From: Sphingobacteriia bacterium
Lineage (GTDB): Bacteria; Bacteroidota; Bacteroidia; Bacteroidales; UBA7960
DNA: 64,000 nucleotides
Assembly: GCA_011390575.1 (NCBI GenBank)
Contig: JAABSE010000003.1
Location: 1 to 64,000 of the forward strand
Direction of reading: 5' to 3'
Below the pieces are notes generated by a model. It saw only the letters and a program-made list of their open reading frames with translations, did no database searches and was not told the origin of the DNA. The translations under genes and the position numbers were made by a program. The first letter of the stretch is position 1. Every line of letters begins with the position of its first letter. Below are positions 7,881 through 16,415 of this stretch, piece after piece.

Positions 7881-7965
7881 CTCATTACCCGGGGCGTCGT
7901 TCCATAGCCCTACGGCAATGTTACTTTGCCCCGGGCTTTGTTGTTAGAGCCTTACAGGCTCAGTT
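7881..7965. repeat. GC-rich double-hairpin element
   Basis: CCCGGGGC (7888-7895) pairs perfectly with GCCCCGGG (7928-7935), enclosing a second stem-loop (CAT, GCC / GGC, ATG). A separate perfect hairpin, GAGCC-TTACA-GGCTC, follows at 7947-7961. Its GC content is far above the surrounding sequence. I recall similar GC-rich hairpin repeats scattered between genes in other Bacteroidota, but this is unverified. Confidence 0.55.
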
Positions 7966-8036
7966 TTATCTTTCCTTTGTACTTTCATCATTCGTGGGAC
8001 TTCCGCACCGCACCGGCCTTTGAGCTTTCACCTTTG

Positions 8037-8128
8037 AGCTTCTCTCACTTTTCGCTTTTCACTTCTCACTTTTCGCTTTTCACTTCTCACTTTTTTCTTT
8101 TCACTTTTCACTCTTAACTATTCACTTC
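8037..8128. repeat. CTTTTCAC low-complexity tract
   Basis: Imperfect tandem copies of CACTTTTCGCTTTT and CACTTCT, about 90 bases, ending directly at the stop codon of the minus-strand gene. Same type as 379-420. Confidence 0.65.
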
Positions 8129-8129
8129 C

Positions 8130-9395
8130 TCAGGTTTTCTGTTTCTGCTTCCGTGCCGCAGGGAACAGCACATTATTCAGAATTAGCCGGTAGCCGGGTG
8201 AGTTGGGAAACAGATTCAGGTCAGTGGCCGGGTCACCCACAAAATGCTGGTAATCTTCGGGGTCGTGGCCACCATAAAAGGTAAAAGTCCCTTTGCCCAT
8301 GGTGCCATGAATGTATCGTGCTTCATTTTTACCGCGGGTTTCGCCCATGATGGTTACCGTAGGTTTGATAAGTTGCTTTTTGAATGCGGTGGTTTGACCC
8401 ATAAAACCTTTGATGAGGGTTTCATGGTTTTGGGTGAGCATAGCAGGTACGGGGTCCCATTTGGCAGAAAACTCGAACAGGCTGAAGAAGTCGGTGCGCT
8501 GGTCTCTTCCGGTTTTAGGCACATCGATATCGGACTTTGCGTATTCAAAGGGGTTGGTTACAATCTGGAAATTATGGAATGCAAAGCTTTTATTGAAATC
8601 CAGCTTTTGCTGGGCATTGGGGTCCAGGGGAGAGCCATCGAAAACTTCATGCACAATATCAATCCCTTCAGCAGCCAGGGTAATATCAAGGCTTTCGGGG
8701 GCAGAGCACATGGCAAACATGTAACCACCACCGGCAACAAACTGCTGAATTCCACGAGCCACAGCCAGCTTCAGGTCGGCTACACGGCTGAAGCCCTGCT
8801 TACGGGCCAGTTCTTCGGCCAGCTGTACATCACGCTGATACCAGGGGGCATTACGATAGGCGGCCCAGAACTTCCCGAATTGCCCGGTAAAATCTTCGTG
8901 GTGCACGTGCAGCCAGTCGTAAAGAGGCAATACACCTGACAAAACCTCTTCATCGTAAATGGCATCATAGGGTATTTCGGCATAAGTAAGAGCAAGGGTA
9001 ACGGCATCGTCCCATGGCAAACTGTGGGGCGGGGTGTAAACTGCAATTTTAGGAACTTTGTGCAATACTATCTGCTCCATGTTTACATCGGGGTGGGTTA
9101 CCTCATTGATGATAGATGCGGCCTGCAAATCGGCTATCACCTGGAAGGAAACGCCTCTTACGGCCAGTTCTTTCTCAAACCGGCTGTGATGGGGAAACAT
9201 GAAACTGCCGCCTTTGTAGTTGAGCAGCCAGCTTATCTCCACATCATAGGTCAGCACGTAAAAAGCAATTCCATAAGCTTTGAGGTGATTATTCTGGGTA
9301 TTGTCCATGGGGATGAAGATGTGCGCGGACCTGGCAGCCATGGGAACAATGAACAACAATGCGAGAACAAATACAGCTTTTCGGATAAATATCAT
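8130..9395 (-). CDS. Secreted class-I amidotransferase-fold protein (often mislabelled asparagine synthetase B)
   Basis: 421 residues with an N-terminal signal peptide (hydrophobic to about residue 23, then SAHIFIPMD). Proteins of this type, with IPMD near the mature N terminus and NHLKAYGIA after it, are often annotated asparagine synthetase B in Bacteroidota, but neither AsnB domain is present. What I see instead is a class-I glutamine amidotransferase-like layout: a nucleophile-elbow-like AGGGYMFAMCSAPES with Cys230, and a late GGHDPEDYQH His/Glu-like segment followed by NSPGYRLILNNVLFPA, as in ThuA-like folds. Export implies a periplasmic or outer-membrane role, perhaps acting on an amide or a polymer. 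Substrate unknown. It stands alone on the minus strand. Confidence 0.6.
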   Translation of the reverse strand: MIFIRKAVFVLALLFIVPMAARSAHIFIPMDNTQNNHLKAYGIAFYVLTYDVEISWLLNYKGGSFMFPHHSRFEKELAVRGVSFQVIADLQAASIINEVTHPDVNMEQIVLHKVPKIAVYTPPHSLPWDDAVTLALTYAEIPYDAIYDEEVLSGVLPLYDWLHVHHEDFTGQFGKFWAAYRNAPWYQRDVQLAEELARKQGFSRVADLKLAVARGIQQFVAGGGYMFAMCSAPESLDITLAAEGIDIVHEVFDGSPLDPNAQQKLDFNKSFAFHNFQIVTNPFEYAKSDIDVPKTGRDQRTDFFSLFEFSAKWDPVPAMLTQNHETLIKGFMGQTTAFKKQLIKPTVTIMGETRGKNEARYIHGTMGKGTFTFYGGHDPEDYQHFVGDPATDLNLFPNSPGYRLILNNVLFPAARKQKQKT

Positions 9396-9693
9396 AGTAA
9401 CAATCAGTTTTAGGCTAACGGGTCTGCAGCTGCATAAGTAAAGGCTGCTGAGACAAAAGTCAAAAAGAAGCAGAAATAAAGCGTTTCTTTCTGACTAGCA
9501 AAACGTAAAATTACAATTTTTGTTTTGTTTCAGAACCTGCACCCTGTAGCTTGTAAATTACTTTAACAGTTCACGGGTCACTAAATTCTGCTTTCGCCAG
9601 GTTCTTTGTGTCTGTATGGCTCAAAAAGAATTTCCATCCAGACACATACAGCTCTGAAAGCAAGGGATAATAATCAAATAATTTCAGGATAAA

Positions 9694-11226
9694 TCAGAAT
9701 GGAACATCATCTTCCGCGTCATCATTCATACGCGAAGGCATGGTCATTACGTTGGGAGCGGCCTCAAAGGAGCTGGAAGGGGTTAGCCCTCCCTCCTGTT
9801 CGAACCCCATGGTATCGTAGTCCATAAATTTGGCGTAATGTGGTATAAACCTCAGCGGAATATCCTCCAGGGCTCCGTTCCGGTGCTTGGCAATGATAAA
9901 CTCGGCAAGTCCCTCGGTTGAATTGCCCTGCTCATCCTCCATGATCTTGTAATACTCCGGACGATAAATAAAGCATACCATATCGGCATCCTGTTCAATG
10001 GCGCCCGATTCACGAAGGTCGGAAAGCAAAGGTTTCTTGGAACCACCCCTGGTTTCCACTGCACGACTCAACTGCGAAAGGGCAATAATAGGGATGTTCA
10101 GTTCCTTGGCCAGTCCTTTCATAGAGCGTGAGATATTACTGATTTCCTGCTCCCGGTTACCCCCTTTGTCACTACCACCCGACATCAGCTGCAGGTAGTC
10201 AATGATTACCAGCTGAATATCATGCTGTGCCTTCAGACGGCGACACTTGGCCCTGAGTTCAAATATCGACAATGCGGGTGTATCATCAATAAACAGGGGA
10301 GCATCAGTCAGGTTACCCAACTTAGCATTGAGTTGCTCCCACTCATATTGCTCCAGTTGACCCCTTTTGAGCTTATCGGCCGGCAACTCTGTCTCACTGG
10401 CAATCAAACGCATTACCAATTGTACTCCCGCCATCTCCAGCGAAAAAACCGCTACAGCCTTCTTAAATTCAACTGCCATATTGCGGGCCATGGAAAGTAC
10501 AAAAGCTGTTTTACCCATACCCGGACGGGCAGCAAGGATAATCAAATCCGATTTTTGCCAGCCGGCCGTAACCCTGTCAACAGCAGAGAACCCACTGGGA
10601 ATACCGCTGATGTGGCCCTCCTGATCGCGTGAATTCTCGATCTGCTTGATGGCATCTTTTACCAGCGAGGGCATATCAGAATAGTTGCGCCTGAGGTTGG
10701 TTTCACTGATGGCAAAGAGTTCCTTTTCTGCTTTGTCGAGGATGTCAAAGACATCTGTGGAATCCTCGTATGAATCGCGTATGATTCCATCGGAAATGCG
10801 AATCAGTTCACGTTGCAGGAACTTCTGGATAACAATCCTTGCATGAAACTCCACATTGGCCGCAGAAGCCACCCTGTTGGTGAGTTGAGAGATGTAATAA
10901 GCACCCCCTACTTCTTCCAGCATCCCCTTTTGCTTAAGCTTCTGGGTTACGGTGAGAATGTCCACGGGTTCTGATTCTGAGAACAGATCGTGGACAGCAC
11001 TAAATATTTTCTGATGAGATTCTTTGTAAAAAACTTCGGATTTCAATATATCCACCACATTGGTGAGAGCGTTTTGCTCCAGCATCATAGCCCCTAAAAC
11101 CGCCTCTTCCAAATCAATCGCCTGGGGTGGTATACGCCCATAATCCGGCAAGCTCCCCGTGCCTGCGCCAAAATTTCTTGATTTCCTTGTAGCAATACTA
11201 TTTTGCTTCTTATTTGCTTCTTCCAT
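9694..11226 (-). CDS. dnaB: Replicative DNA helicase
   Basis: Hexameric 5'-3' helicase that opens DNA at the replication fork. The start is the ATG at 11226 (MEEANKKQNS), giving 510 residues. An N-terminal DnaB domain starts around PPQAIDLEEAVLGAMMLE. A RecA-like C-terminal domain carries Walker A ARPGMGKTAF, Walker B LVIIDYLQLM, ALSQLSRAVETRGG and the arginine-finger hairpin AKHRNGALEDIPL. The C terminus ends with an acidic tail as in other Bacteroidota. It sits alone between the secreted protein and the nuclease pair. A shorter paralogue of the C-terminal domain is at 32757-33656. Confidence 0.96.
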   Translation of the reverse strand: MEEANKKQNSIATRKSRNFGAGTGSLPDYGRIPPQAIDLEEAVLGAMMLEQNALTNVVDILKSEVFYKESHQKIFSAVHDLFSESEPVDILTVTQKLKQKGMLEEVGGAYYISQLTNRVASAANVEFHARIVIQKFLQRELIRISDGIIRDSYEDSTDVFDILDKAEKELFAISETNLRRNYSDMPSLVKDAIKQIENSRDQEGHISGIPSGFSAVDRVTAGWQKSDLIILAARPGMGKTAFVLSMARNMAVEFKKAVAVFSLEMAGVQLVMRLIASETELPADKLKRGQLEQYEWEQLNAKLGNLTDAPLFIDDTPALSIFELRAKCRRLKAQHDIQLVIIDYLQLMSGGSDKGGNREQEISNISRSMKGLAKELNIPIIALSQLSRAVETRGGSKKPLLSDLRESGAIEQDADMVCFIYRPEYYKIMEDEQGNSTEGLAEFIIAKHRNGALEDIPLRFIPHYAKFMDYDTMGFEQEGGLTPSSSFEAAPNVMTMPSRMNDDAEDDVPF

Positions 11227-11406
11227 ATCTGCAAAAATAACCAATCCCCTTCTAATATGATCTTAAATTCCTGAATTAAGTTTTCAACACCCCCCAAAGC
11301 TTTGAGAATTCAGTAAAAAATTTCCAAAATACCGCAAAACACTGAACTGCAAAAACTTAAGCATTACCCCTTAACAGTCAACCCATTAGAAAGGAAACTG
11401 ACTAAC

Positions 11407-12894
11407 CTATTTTGTAAAGCTTCTCCATAGTTGAAGCAATCTGTAATTGTTTTCTGTTTTACTGAGCATAAATGCCTTGATAAGCGCTTCGGTTTCAGGA
11501 TTGTTTTCAACCTCAGGAGCAGAGAGTAGCTTTTGAAACAAAGCATCTGCCTGTTCAGGAATCATGCACTTATTATCTGATAGTATGCTTTTCGCACCAA
11601 AATGTTTCAGGATTCTTTCGGCCGATAAAGGCATCTTCAGTCCCGGATAAACAATCATTTCCTCTTTAAGAGGTGTCAGCAGGTCCTTTAGTTTAAATGA
11701 AAGTTTTTCAAGGTCCTTCTCCATGGCAGGAAACAAACTCCTGCAACTATCCAGCAACCCACCGATTTTTGAAACATCCAAAACCCAGAGGGAGTCAAAT
11801 TCTCCGGTCACCTTCAGCATGTTACTTACGGCAGCTTCCAATGAAAAGGAAGCGTAAGATTCCAATGAAACCGCAGGGGCAAAATTATCCGTCGGGCTGA
11901 TCCCGACTCCCATAGGAAGCGGCTGATACGGTGAGGTATGGTCGCAAAACGGAATGACAGGAGCAAAAACGAAAGTCTGAAAAACACCGGCAGTACCTGT
12001 AGTTTGAAGAAACGCCGAAAGAACTGGTTTGTCAACTATTACCTCATTGTTTATAATACTCTTTACCTGTAGTCCCAGATTATTTTCTTTTACCACTTCG
12101 GCGGGTAAATCTGTCACAGAACCAATCCCTGAATGATGCCATTCAAATTTCTGTTCTTCCCCAATGCCCTCTAACAGAAAAACCGAATCCGGTGAAACTT
12201 TTTTCCAGCAATGCCCCTGAAAGTCGCAGGGATATGGTTCATTGCAATGTATACCAATGGGAATGGGGGGAGAACTTTTGAGCTGGGCAACCTCCTTGAG
12301 TTCCTGTATTTTCTGCCCTATCTCTGCCTGTTTTTGCATCACCTCGTCCATCAGGCTCTCCATTTGAAACAAGCCATGAGCATCCACCGGCCCTTGCCGT
12401 TTATAATCCTGATTTATGTAAGCGATGGAAAAATCTTCCAGCTCAATACCACTGCCGGTAATTACATAATATTGCAGGGCAGCATCCCATCGATAGGTAT
12501 CGGAAATGCCCCGGCTGCTTTTTACTTCAACCGCTTTCCATTTTCCGTTTTCGCGGTAGAGAATATCCAGGGCCACAATTACATCTTCGAATTCAAAGGC
12601 AGCTTCGTAGATAACGTTAACATCGGACTGCTGAATCAGTCCGGCTGTTTTTACTACAGACTGCGCCATCTGGAAGTGGGTTTTGGGGGAGGCATCTACC
12701 CCTCCCGGAAAGAGGTTGTGCGCATAAACCCCCACATTGGTGCCGCGTGAAAACCGGGCAAGCTGCTCCAGGCTGAGCGGATCGCGTAAAAAGTAACGGT
12801 TTTTATGAAGGTACAAAGCCTTGGTGCATTGCAGTCCCTTGATAAAGGTAGATTTGGAAAGTATGGCTTTTTTCTTTTTGGGCTTTTCTGTCAT
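11407..12894 (-). CDS. Cas4/RecB-like Fe-S nuclease with DUF2779-type architecture
   Basis: 495 residues. The N-terminal half is a PD-(D/E)xK nuclease of the Cas4/AddB type: Asp110 in VALDILY, Glu123-Val-Lys125 in AVEVKSS, and Gln141 in the ALQYYV helix. Four cysteines (Cys23 in GLQCTKALYL; Cys217, Cys223 and Cys229 in a C-x5-C-x5-C cluster) are placed to bind a 4Fe-4S cluster. The start LSKSTFIKGLQC and LFPGGVD are typical of DUF2779 proteins. The C-terminal half aligns by eye with the DUF2779 C-terminal nuclease domain (TSPYQPLPMGVG corresponds to the usual PYQ-PFQ segment), but I see no LDFET-like acidic motif, so that domain may be inactive. An exonuclease gene lies 22 bases upstream, suggesting a shared DNA-processing role. 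Confidence 0.72.
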   Translation of the reverse strand: MTEKPKKKKAILSKSTFIKGLQCTKALYLHKNRYFLRDPLSLEQLARFSRGTNVGVYAHNLFPGGVDASPKTHFQMAQSVVKTAGLIQQSDVNVIYEAAFEFEDVIVALDILYRENGKWKAVEVKSSRGISDTYRWDAALQYYVITGSGIELEDFSIAYINQDYKRQGPVDAHGLFQMESLMDEVMQKQAEIGQKIQELKEVAQLKSSPPIPIGIHCNEPYPCDFQGHCWKKVSPDSVFLLEGIGEEQKFEWHHSGIGSVTDLPAEVVKENNLGLQVKSIINNEVIVDKPVLSAFLQTTGTAGVFQTFVFAPVIPFCDHTSPYQPLPMGVGISPTDNFAPAVSLESYASFSLEAAVSNMLKVTGEFDSLWVLDVSKIGGLLDSCRSLFPAMEKDLEKLSFKLKDLLTPLKEEMIVYPGLKMPLSAERILKHFGAKSILSDNKCMIPEQADALFQKLLSAPEVENNPETEALIKAFMLSKTENNYRLLQLWRSFTK

Positions 12895-12916
12895 AAGTGT
12901 TATTTGTTCCCGCTGG

Positions 12917-13645
12917 CTACACGAGCGATTCTACATTTTCATCGGCCAACTCCCCTTTGATGCAATATTTCAAATACAGCCGGGCAGTGGTAACCACATC
13001 TTTGTTGCAATAGACAGCTATGCGGTTCAAATCGTTCTCTTTCCAGTAAACCCTGGCTACATCAGATCCCTGAATATCATCTTTTGGGGTGGGAATATCG
13101 AATACCGCTGCCAGCAAAGCCAGTGAAGTGTAATTTTTATAATCTCCGAATTTCCATAAATCCATGGTATCCAGCAGGGTTACTTCCCAGGGTTTTCTTC
13201 CCGGAATGTTGAGAATATCAGGCAGGGGAATCTGATTGATAAGCATGCGGCGGGCAATATAGGGAAAATCAAACTCCCGGGCATTGTGTCCGCACAGATA
13301 GTGATCCTGTCGGTTGAAACTACTTTGCAGAAGGGCTGCAAAATCGTTCAACAGTTCAGCTTCATCATCAGAGTAGAAAGCCTTGCAACGAAACTTAAGG
13401 TCATCATCCTCACCATAAAAAAATCCGGCAGAGATGCACACAATCTTTCCGAATTCACTATAAATCCCGGCCTTCTCAAAAAACAACGCTTCCGGGTCAG
13501 GTTCCTGGTCAGCAGGAACAATTCTCTGTGCTTTTTTCACCCATAACTCCCGGAGTGCCGGAGACAGGTTACTAAACTCCTCCACCTGTGGGACTGTCTC
13601 CACATCGAGAAAAAGGATGTTTTTTAAAGGGATTTTATCCAGCAT
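12917..13645 (-). CDS. DEDDy-type 3'-5' exonuclease
   Basis: 242 residues of the DnaQ/PolB-exonuclease-like family (PF10108 type). All four acidic residues are visible: Asp14 and Glu16 in FLDVET, Asp126 in GHNAREFDFPYI, and Asp216 in the Y-x3-D motif YCNKD (Tyr212). It probably trims DNA 3' ends in repair. It is first in a two-gene unit with the Fe-S nuclease (22-base gap). The PorE-like gene upstream ends only 26 bases before its start, so read-through from there is possible. Confidence 0.85.
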   Translation of the reverse strand: MLDKIPLKNILFLDVETVPQVEEFSNLSPALRELWVKKAQRIVPADQEPDPEALFFEKAGIYSEFGKIVCISAGFFYGEDDDLKFRCKAFYSDDEAELLNDFAALLQSSFNRQDHYLCGHNAREFDFPYIARRMLINQIPLPDILNIPGRKPWEVTLLDTMDLWKFGDYKNYTSLALLAAVFDIPTPKDDIQGSDVARVYWKENDLNRIAVYCNKDVVTTARLYLKYCIKGELADENVESLV

Positions 13646-13671
13646 TTTCTTCTGTATTTTAAAGGTTCGGT

Positions 13672-15630
13672 TTAGTTATTTCCCAGTACTTTGAATTCTG
13701 TCCTTCGATTCATAGCTCTTCCCTCTTCCGTATCATTGGTAGCGATGGGTTGCTGATCTGCATAACCAATGTATGTTAGCCGGTCTTTTTCAATTCCATT
13801 TTCCACCAGGTAGTTTAAAACACTCAGCGCTCTTTTTTCCGAGAGTTCTTTATTGTGCCCAAAGGAGCCGGTACTATCAGTATGTCCTCCGATTTCTATT
13901 CTCAAATCAGGATTCTGCATCATCAGTTCCTGTAGTTTTCTCAATTCAGAAATGGACTCCGGCAATAGCTCGTGGCTATCCACCTTGAAAAAGATATTGC
14001 GCAGCACTACCGACTCTCCTTCTTTTATGGGTTGGAGAGGGATGTTGTACAAATGCGGGTCTGTTCCGGTTCTTACATCATCGAAGGCAAAATTTTCGGA
14101 AAAAAACAAATACCCGTCACGCCATACACTCAATCCCAGGTTGGTCATAACCGGAATAGGGATAAGAAACTCACCTGTGCGGGCACTGGACACCGATTGT
14201 ACAATGATCTCATCAGAGGCAAGGTCAACGAGCTCAAACCTGGCTTCGAGTCTGCGACGGGTATCAGCATCAAACACAAAGCCTTTCATGTAAGTAACCG
14301 GATTGGGTCGTGCTTCTTCATAAAGCTCAAAAAAATAAAGGTCGGTGCCACCCTGCCCTCCGGGTTGCTCGGAGGCAAAATAGGCTTCCTTACCTGAGGC
14401 TCCCACTACCAGGGAAATCTCATCGCTGTAGGTATTGATGGGATATCCGAGATTGACAGGATCCTGCCATTCACCATCCTCGCCCCGGGTTGTGTAGAAA
14501 AGGTCAAACCCTCCCATTCCCATATGCCCGTTGGAGGCGAAAAACAGTGTTTTATTATCAGGATGGATAAAAGGAGACATTTCTCTGCCGGAGGTATTGA
14601 TAACAGGTCCAAGATTTTCCGGCAGTGTCCATTGCCCTTCTTTTATCTGTCGGGTCATCCAGATGTCCATGGGTCCGAGATTGCCGTCGCGGTTACTGGT
14701 AAAATAAAGTGTTTTTCCATCGGGAGAAATAGAAGGTTGAGAATCCCATGAGGAGCTGTTCACCGGGCGCCCGAGATTTACGGGCTCCGACCAGCCATCA
14801 CCGGCTTTGCGGGCATAGTAAATATCGCAGCTTCCCATTCCTCCCGGACGGTTGCAGGCTGTAAAATACAGATGCATTCCATCGGCTGAAATACTTTGTG
14901 CCCCCTCGTTGTTCTGGGTGTTGATGGGTGAACCAAGATTTTCAGCCGGGCCCCATAAATCGTTTTCTCTGACACTTACATAAAAATCTTCAAATTCATG
15001 CCCCAGATGCAGGTATTCCTGATTTTCGCGGGGTTTCTTGCGGGTAAAAATCAGGGTTTGCTCGTCAGCAGTAAGCGTGGGGGCATATTCATCATGCTCG
15101 CTGTTTACGCCAGGCCCCAGGTTGATGGGTTCGAAAGGCACAGGGTTGCCAACGGCATGCAATGCAAAATCTATTTTTTCAACCATCCTTTCACTGCTTT
15201 GCCTCATATTGTCGGAGATACTGGTCTTTTGAAGAAATCGTTCCACATTTTGCGCTGCATTTTCATACTCTCCTATGGCAAGGTATGACTCAGCAAGATA
15301 AAATATGGTATTGGGGAAAAAGTCAGGATTGATTTGAATGGCCATCTTGTAAGCTTCAATAGCCTCACGGTGCCTTTGATCATTTTGCAGCATCTCTCCC
15401 ATTACAATATAGGCTTCAATAAAGTAAGGGTCATGGCGCACGGCGTCATTAAAACTCTCCACTGCCCCATCAATATTGCGTAAATTATATTTCTGTACAG
15501 CATCTTCAAAAGCACGCTTTGCCTTATTGCTGGAAGTAGAAAGCTCACGGCTCTGAGAAAGAAGCTGTAACGGAAACAACCCGCAGGCTGCAAAAAGAAT
15601 AATAAATAATAGTTGTAAAGGGGATCTCAT
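13672..15630 (-). CDS. OmpA-family TPR/beta-propeller protein, PorE-like T9SS component
   Basis: 652 residues. The order is signal peptide (cleavage likely near LLSQS), TPR repeats (about 40-150), five PD40 beta-propeller repeats (about 180-440, each with DG.TLYFTS-like strands), a carboxypeptidase-regulatory-like fold (starting YMKGFVFDADTRRRLEA) and a C-terminal OmpA peptidoglycan-binding domain with GGHTDSTGS and RALSVLNYL..NGI. This order and length match PorE of Porphyromonas gingivalis, which tethers the T9SS to the cell wall. Other OmpA/PD40 proteins share this order, so PorE identity is probable rather than certain. The T9SS plug gene at 56321 supports a working T9SS in the organism. 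Confidence 0.75.
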   Translation of the reverse strand: MRSPLQLLFIILFAACGLFPLQLLSQSRELSTSSNKAKRAFEDAVQKYNLRNIDGAVESFNDAVRHDPYFIEAYIVMGEMLQNDQRHREAIEAYKMAIQINPDFFPNTIFYLAESYLAIGEYENAAQNVERFLQKTSISDNMRQSSERMVEKIDFALHAVGNPVPFEPINLGPGVNSEHDEYAPTLTADEQTLIFTRKKPRENQEYLHLGHEFEDFYVSVRENDLWGPAENLGSPINTQNNEGAQSISADGMHLYFTACNRPGGMGSCDIYYARKAGDGWSEPVNLGRPVNSSSWDSQPSISPDGKTLYFTSNRDGNLGPMDIWMTRQIKEGQWTLPENLGPVINTSGREMSPFIHPDNKTLFFASNGHMGMGGFDLFYTTRGEDGEWQDPVNLGYPINTYSDEISLVVGASGKEAYFASEQPGGQGGTDLYFFELYEEARPNPVTYMKGFVFDADTRRRLEARFELVDLASDEIIVQSVSSARTGEFLIPIPVMTNLGLSVWRDGYLFFSENFAFDDVRTGTDPHLYNIPLQPIKEGESVVLRNIFFKVDSHELLPESISELRKLQELMMQNPDLRIEIGGHTDSTGSFGHNKELSEKRALSVLNYLVENGIEKDRLTYIGYADQQPIATNDTEEGRAMNRRTEFKVLGNN

Positions 15631-15756
15631 GGTTGAAATTTAAATTAGAGGATACTGAAAGTCATCTGCACTTATCAACATACAAACCTAATAATTTTTC
15701 AGACTTATACCTCTTTATCCACAAAAGAAATCGTTCTGAATATCCAAAGGGAAATA

Positions 15757-16413
15757 TTAAGGGATATTCATAAACTTGTGTGACTGGAGCGAAAACATCC
15801 AGCGGGGATGAGCAAGAATATAGTCCACGATATGAGGAAGCATCTTTTGATACCGGCTCCATTCAGGTTGCAGGTAGAGCATACACTTTTGCTTCACAAA
15901 GGGAAGGTTTTTTCCGGCCCATTCAAAATCTTCGGTATCATACACTATTACCTTCAACTCGTCGGCCAGCTGCAGCATATCACGCCGGGGATTTAACTGC
16001 GATTTAGGGGATACGCAAATCCAGTCAAAAGTTCCGCTCAAGGGGTAAGTACCTGAGGTTTCCAGAAATATGCTGATATTTTTTTCTTTCAGGATACTGC
16101 ACAGGTAATCCAGGTTATACATAAGGGGCTCGCCTCCGGTAATAACCACAGCCTGTGCCGGATATTTGAGTATATTTTCAAGAATTTCCTCTGCCGGGGT
16201 GAGCGGGTGGATGGAAGCATCCCACGATTCTTTTACATCACACCAGTGGCAGCCCACATCGCAACCACCAATACGGATAAAAAAAGCAGCTTTCCCTGTA
16301 TTATACCCCTCTCCCTGTATGGAATAAAACATTTCCATTACAGGCAGCAACCGGCCTGCATCCAGCAGTTGCTGCTGCTGTGTACTAAGATTGGTTAGTT
16401 TGCAAATGCTCAA
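15757..16413 (-). CDS. queE: 7-carboxy-7-deazaguanine synthase
   Basis: Radical-SAM enzyme that contracts carboxytetrahydropterin to 7-carboxy-7-deazaguanine in queuosine/preQ0 synthesis. 218 residues. FYSIQGEGYNTGKAAFFIRIGGC is the QueE signature, and Cys51-x3-Cys55-x2-Cys58 binds the 4Fe-4S cluster. VITGGEPLMY is the SAM-binding GGE motif. A short Gln run (residues 12-15) precedes the fold. It starts 2 bases after the folD stop, so the two are translated from one message. QueD and QueC are not nearby. Confidence 0.93.
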   Translation of the reverse strand: MSICKLTNLSTQQQQLLDAGRLLPVMEMFYSIQGEGYNTGKAAFFIRIGGCDVGCHWCDVKESWDASIHPLTPAEEILENILKYPAQAVVITGGEPLMYNLDYLCSILKEKNISIFLETSGTYPLSGTFDWICVSPKSQLNPRRDMLQLADELKVIVYDTEDFEWAGKNLPFVKQKCMLYLQPEWSRYQKMLPHIVDYILAHPRWMFSLQSHKFMNIP

Positions 16414-16415
16414 TG

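Larger units (their letters stand above)
7694..8129. other. Intergenic region with a structured GC-rich element and a CTTTTCAC tract
   Basis: I see no gene. The region holds a GC-rich double hairpin at about 7881-7965 (separate entry), then from about 8037 a low-complexity tract of TTTTCACTTCTCAC units that runs to the stop codon of the minus-strand gene at 8130. Short open frames here code for simple-sequence peptides and are rejected. Confidence 0.65.

Noticed and set aside
7817..8117. Two short plus-strand frames upstream of 8130
   Set aside because: They cover the GC-rich hairpin element and the CTTTTCAC tract; the predicted peptides are simple-sequence (Ser-His-Phe repeats).
8130..9395. 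Asparagine synthetase
   Set aside because: No glutaminase N terminus with Cys2 and no ATP pyrophosphatase SGGxDS motif; the protein is exported.
12211..12750. 179-codon plus-strand frame opposite the Fe-S nuclease gene
   Set aside because: Antisense shadow; the minus frame has catalytic motifs.
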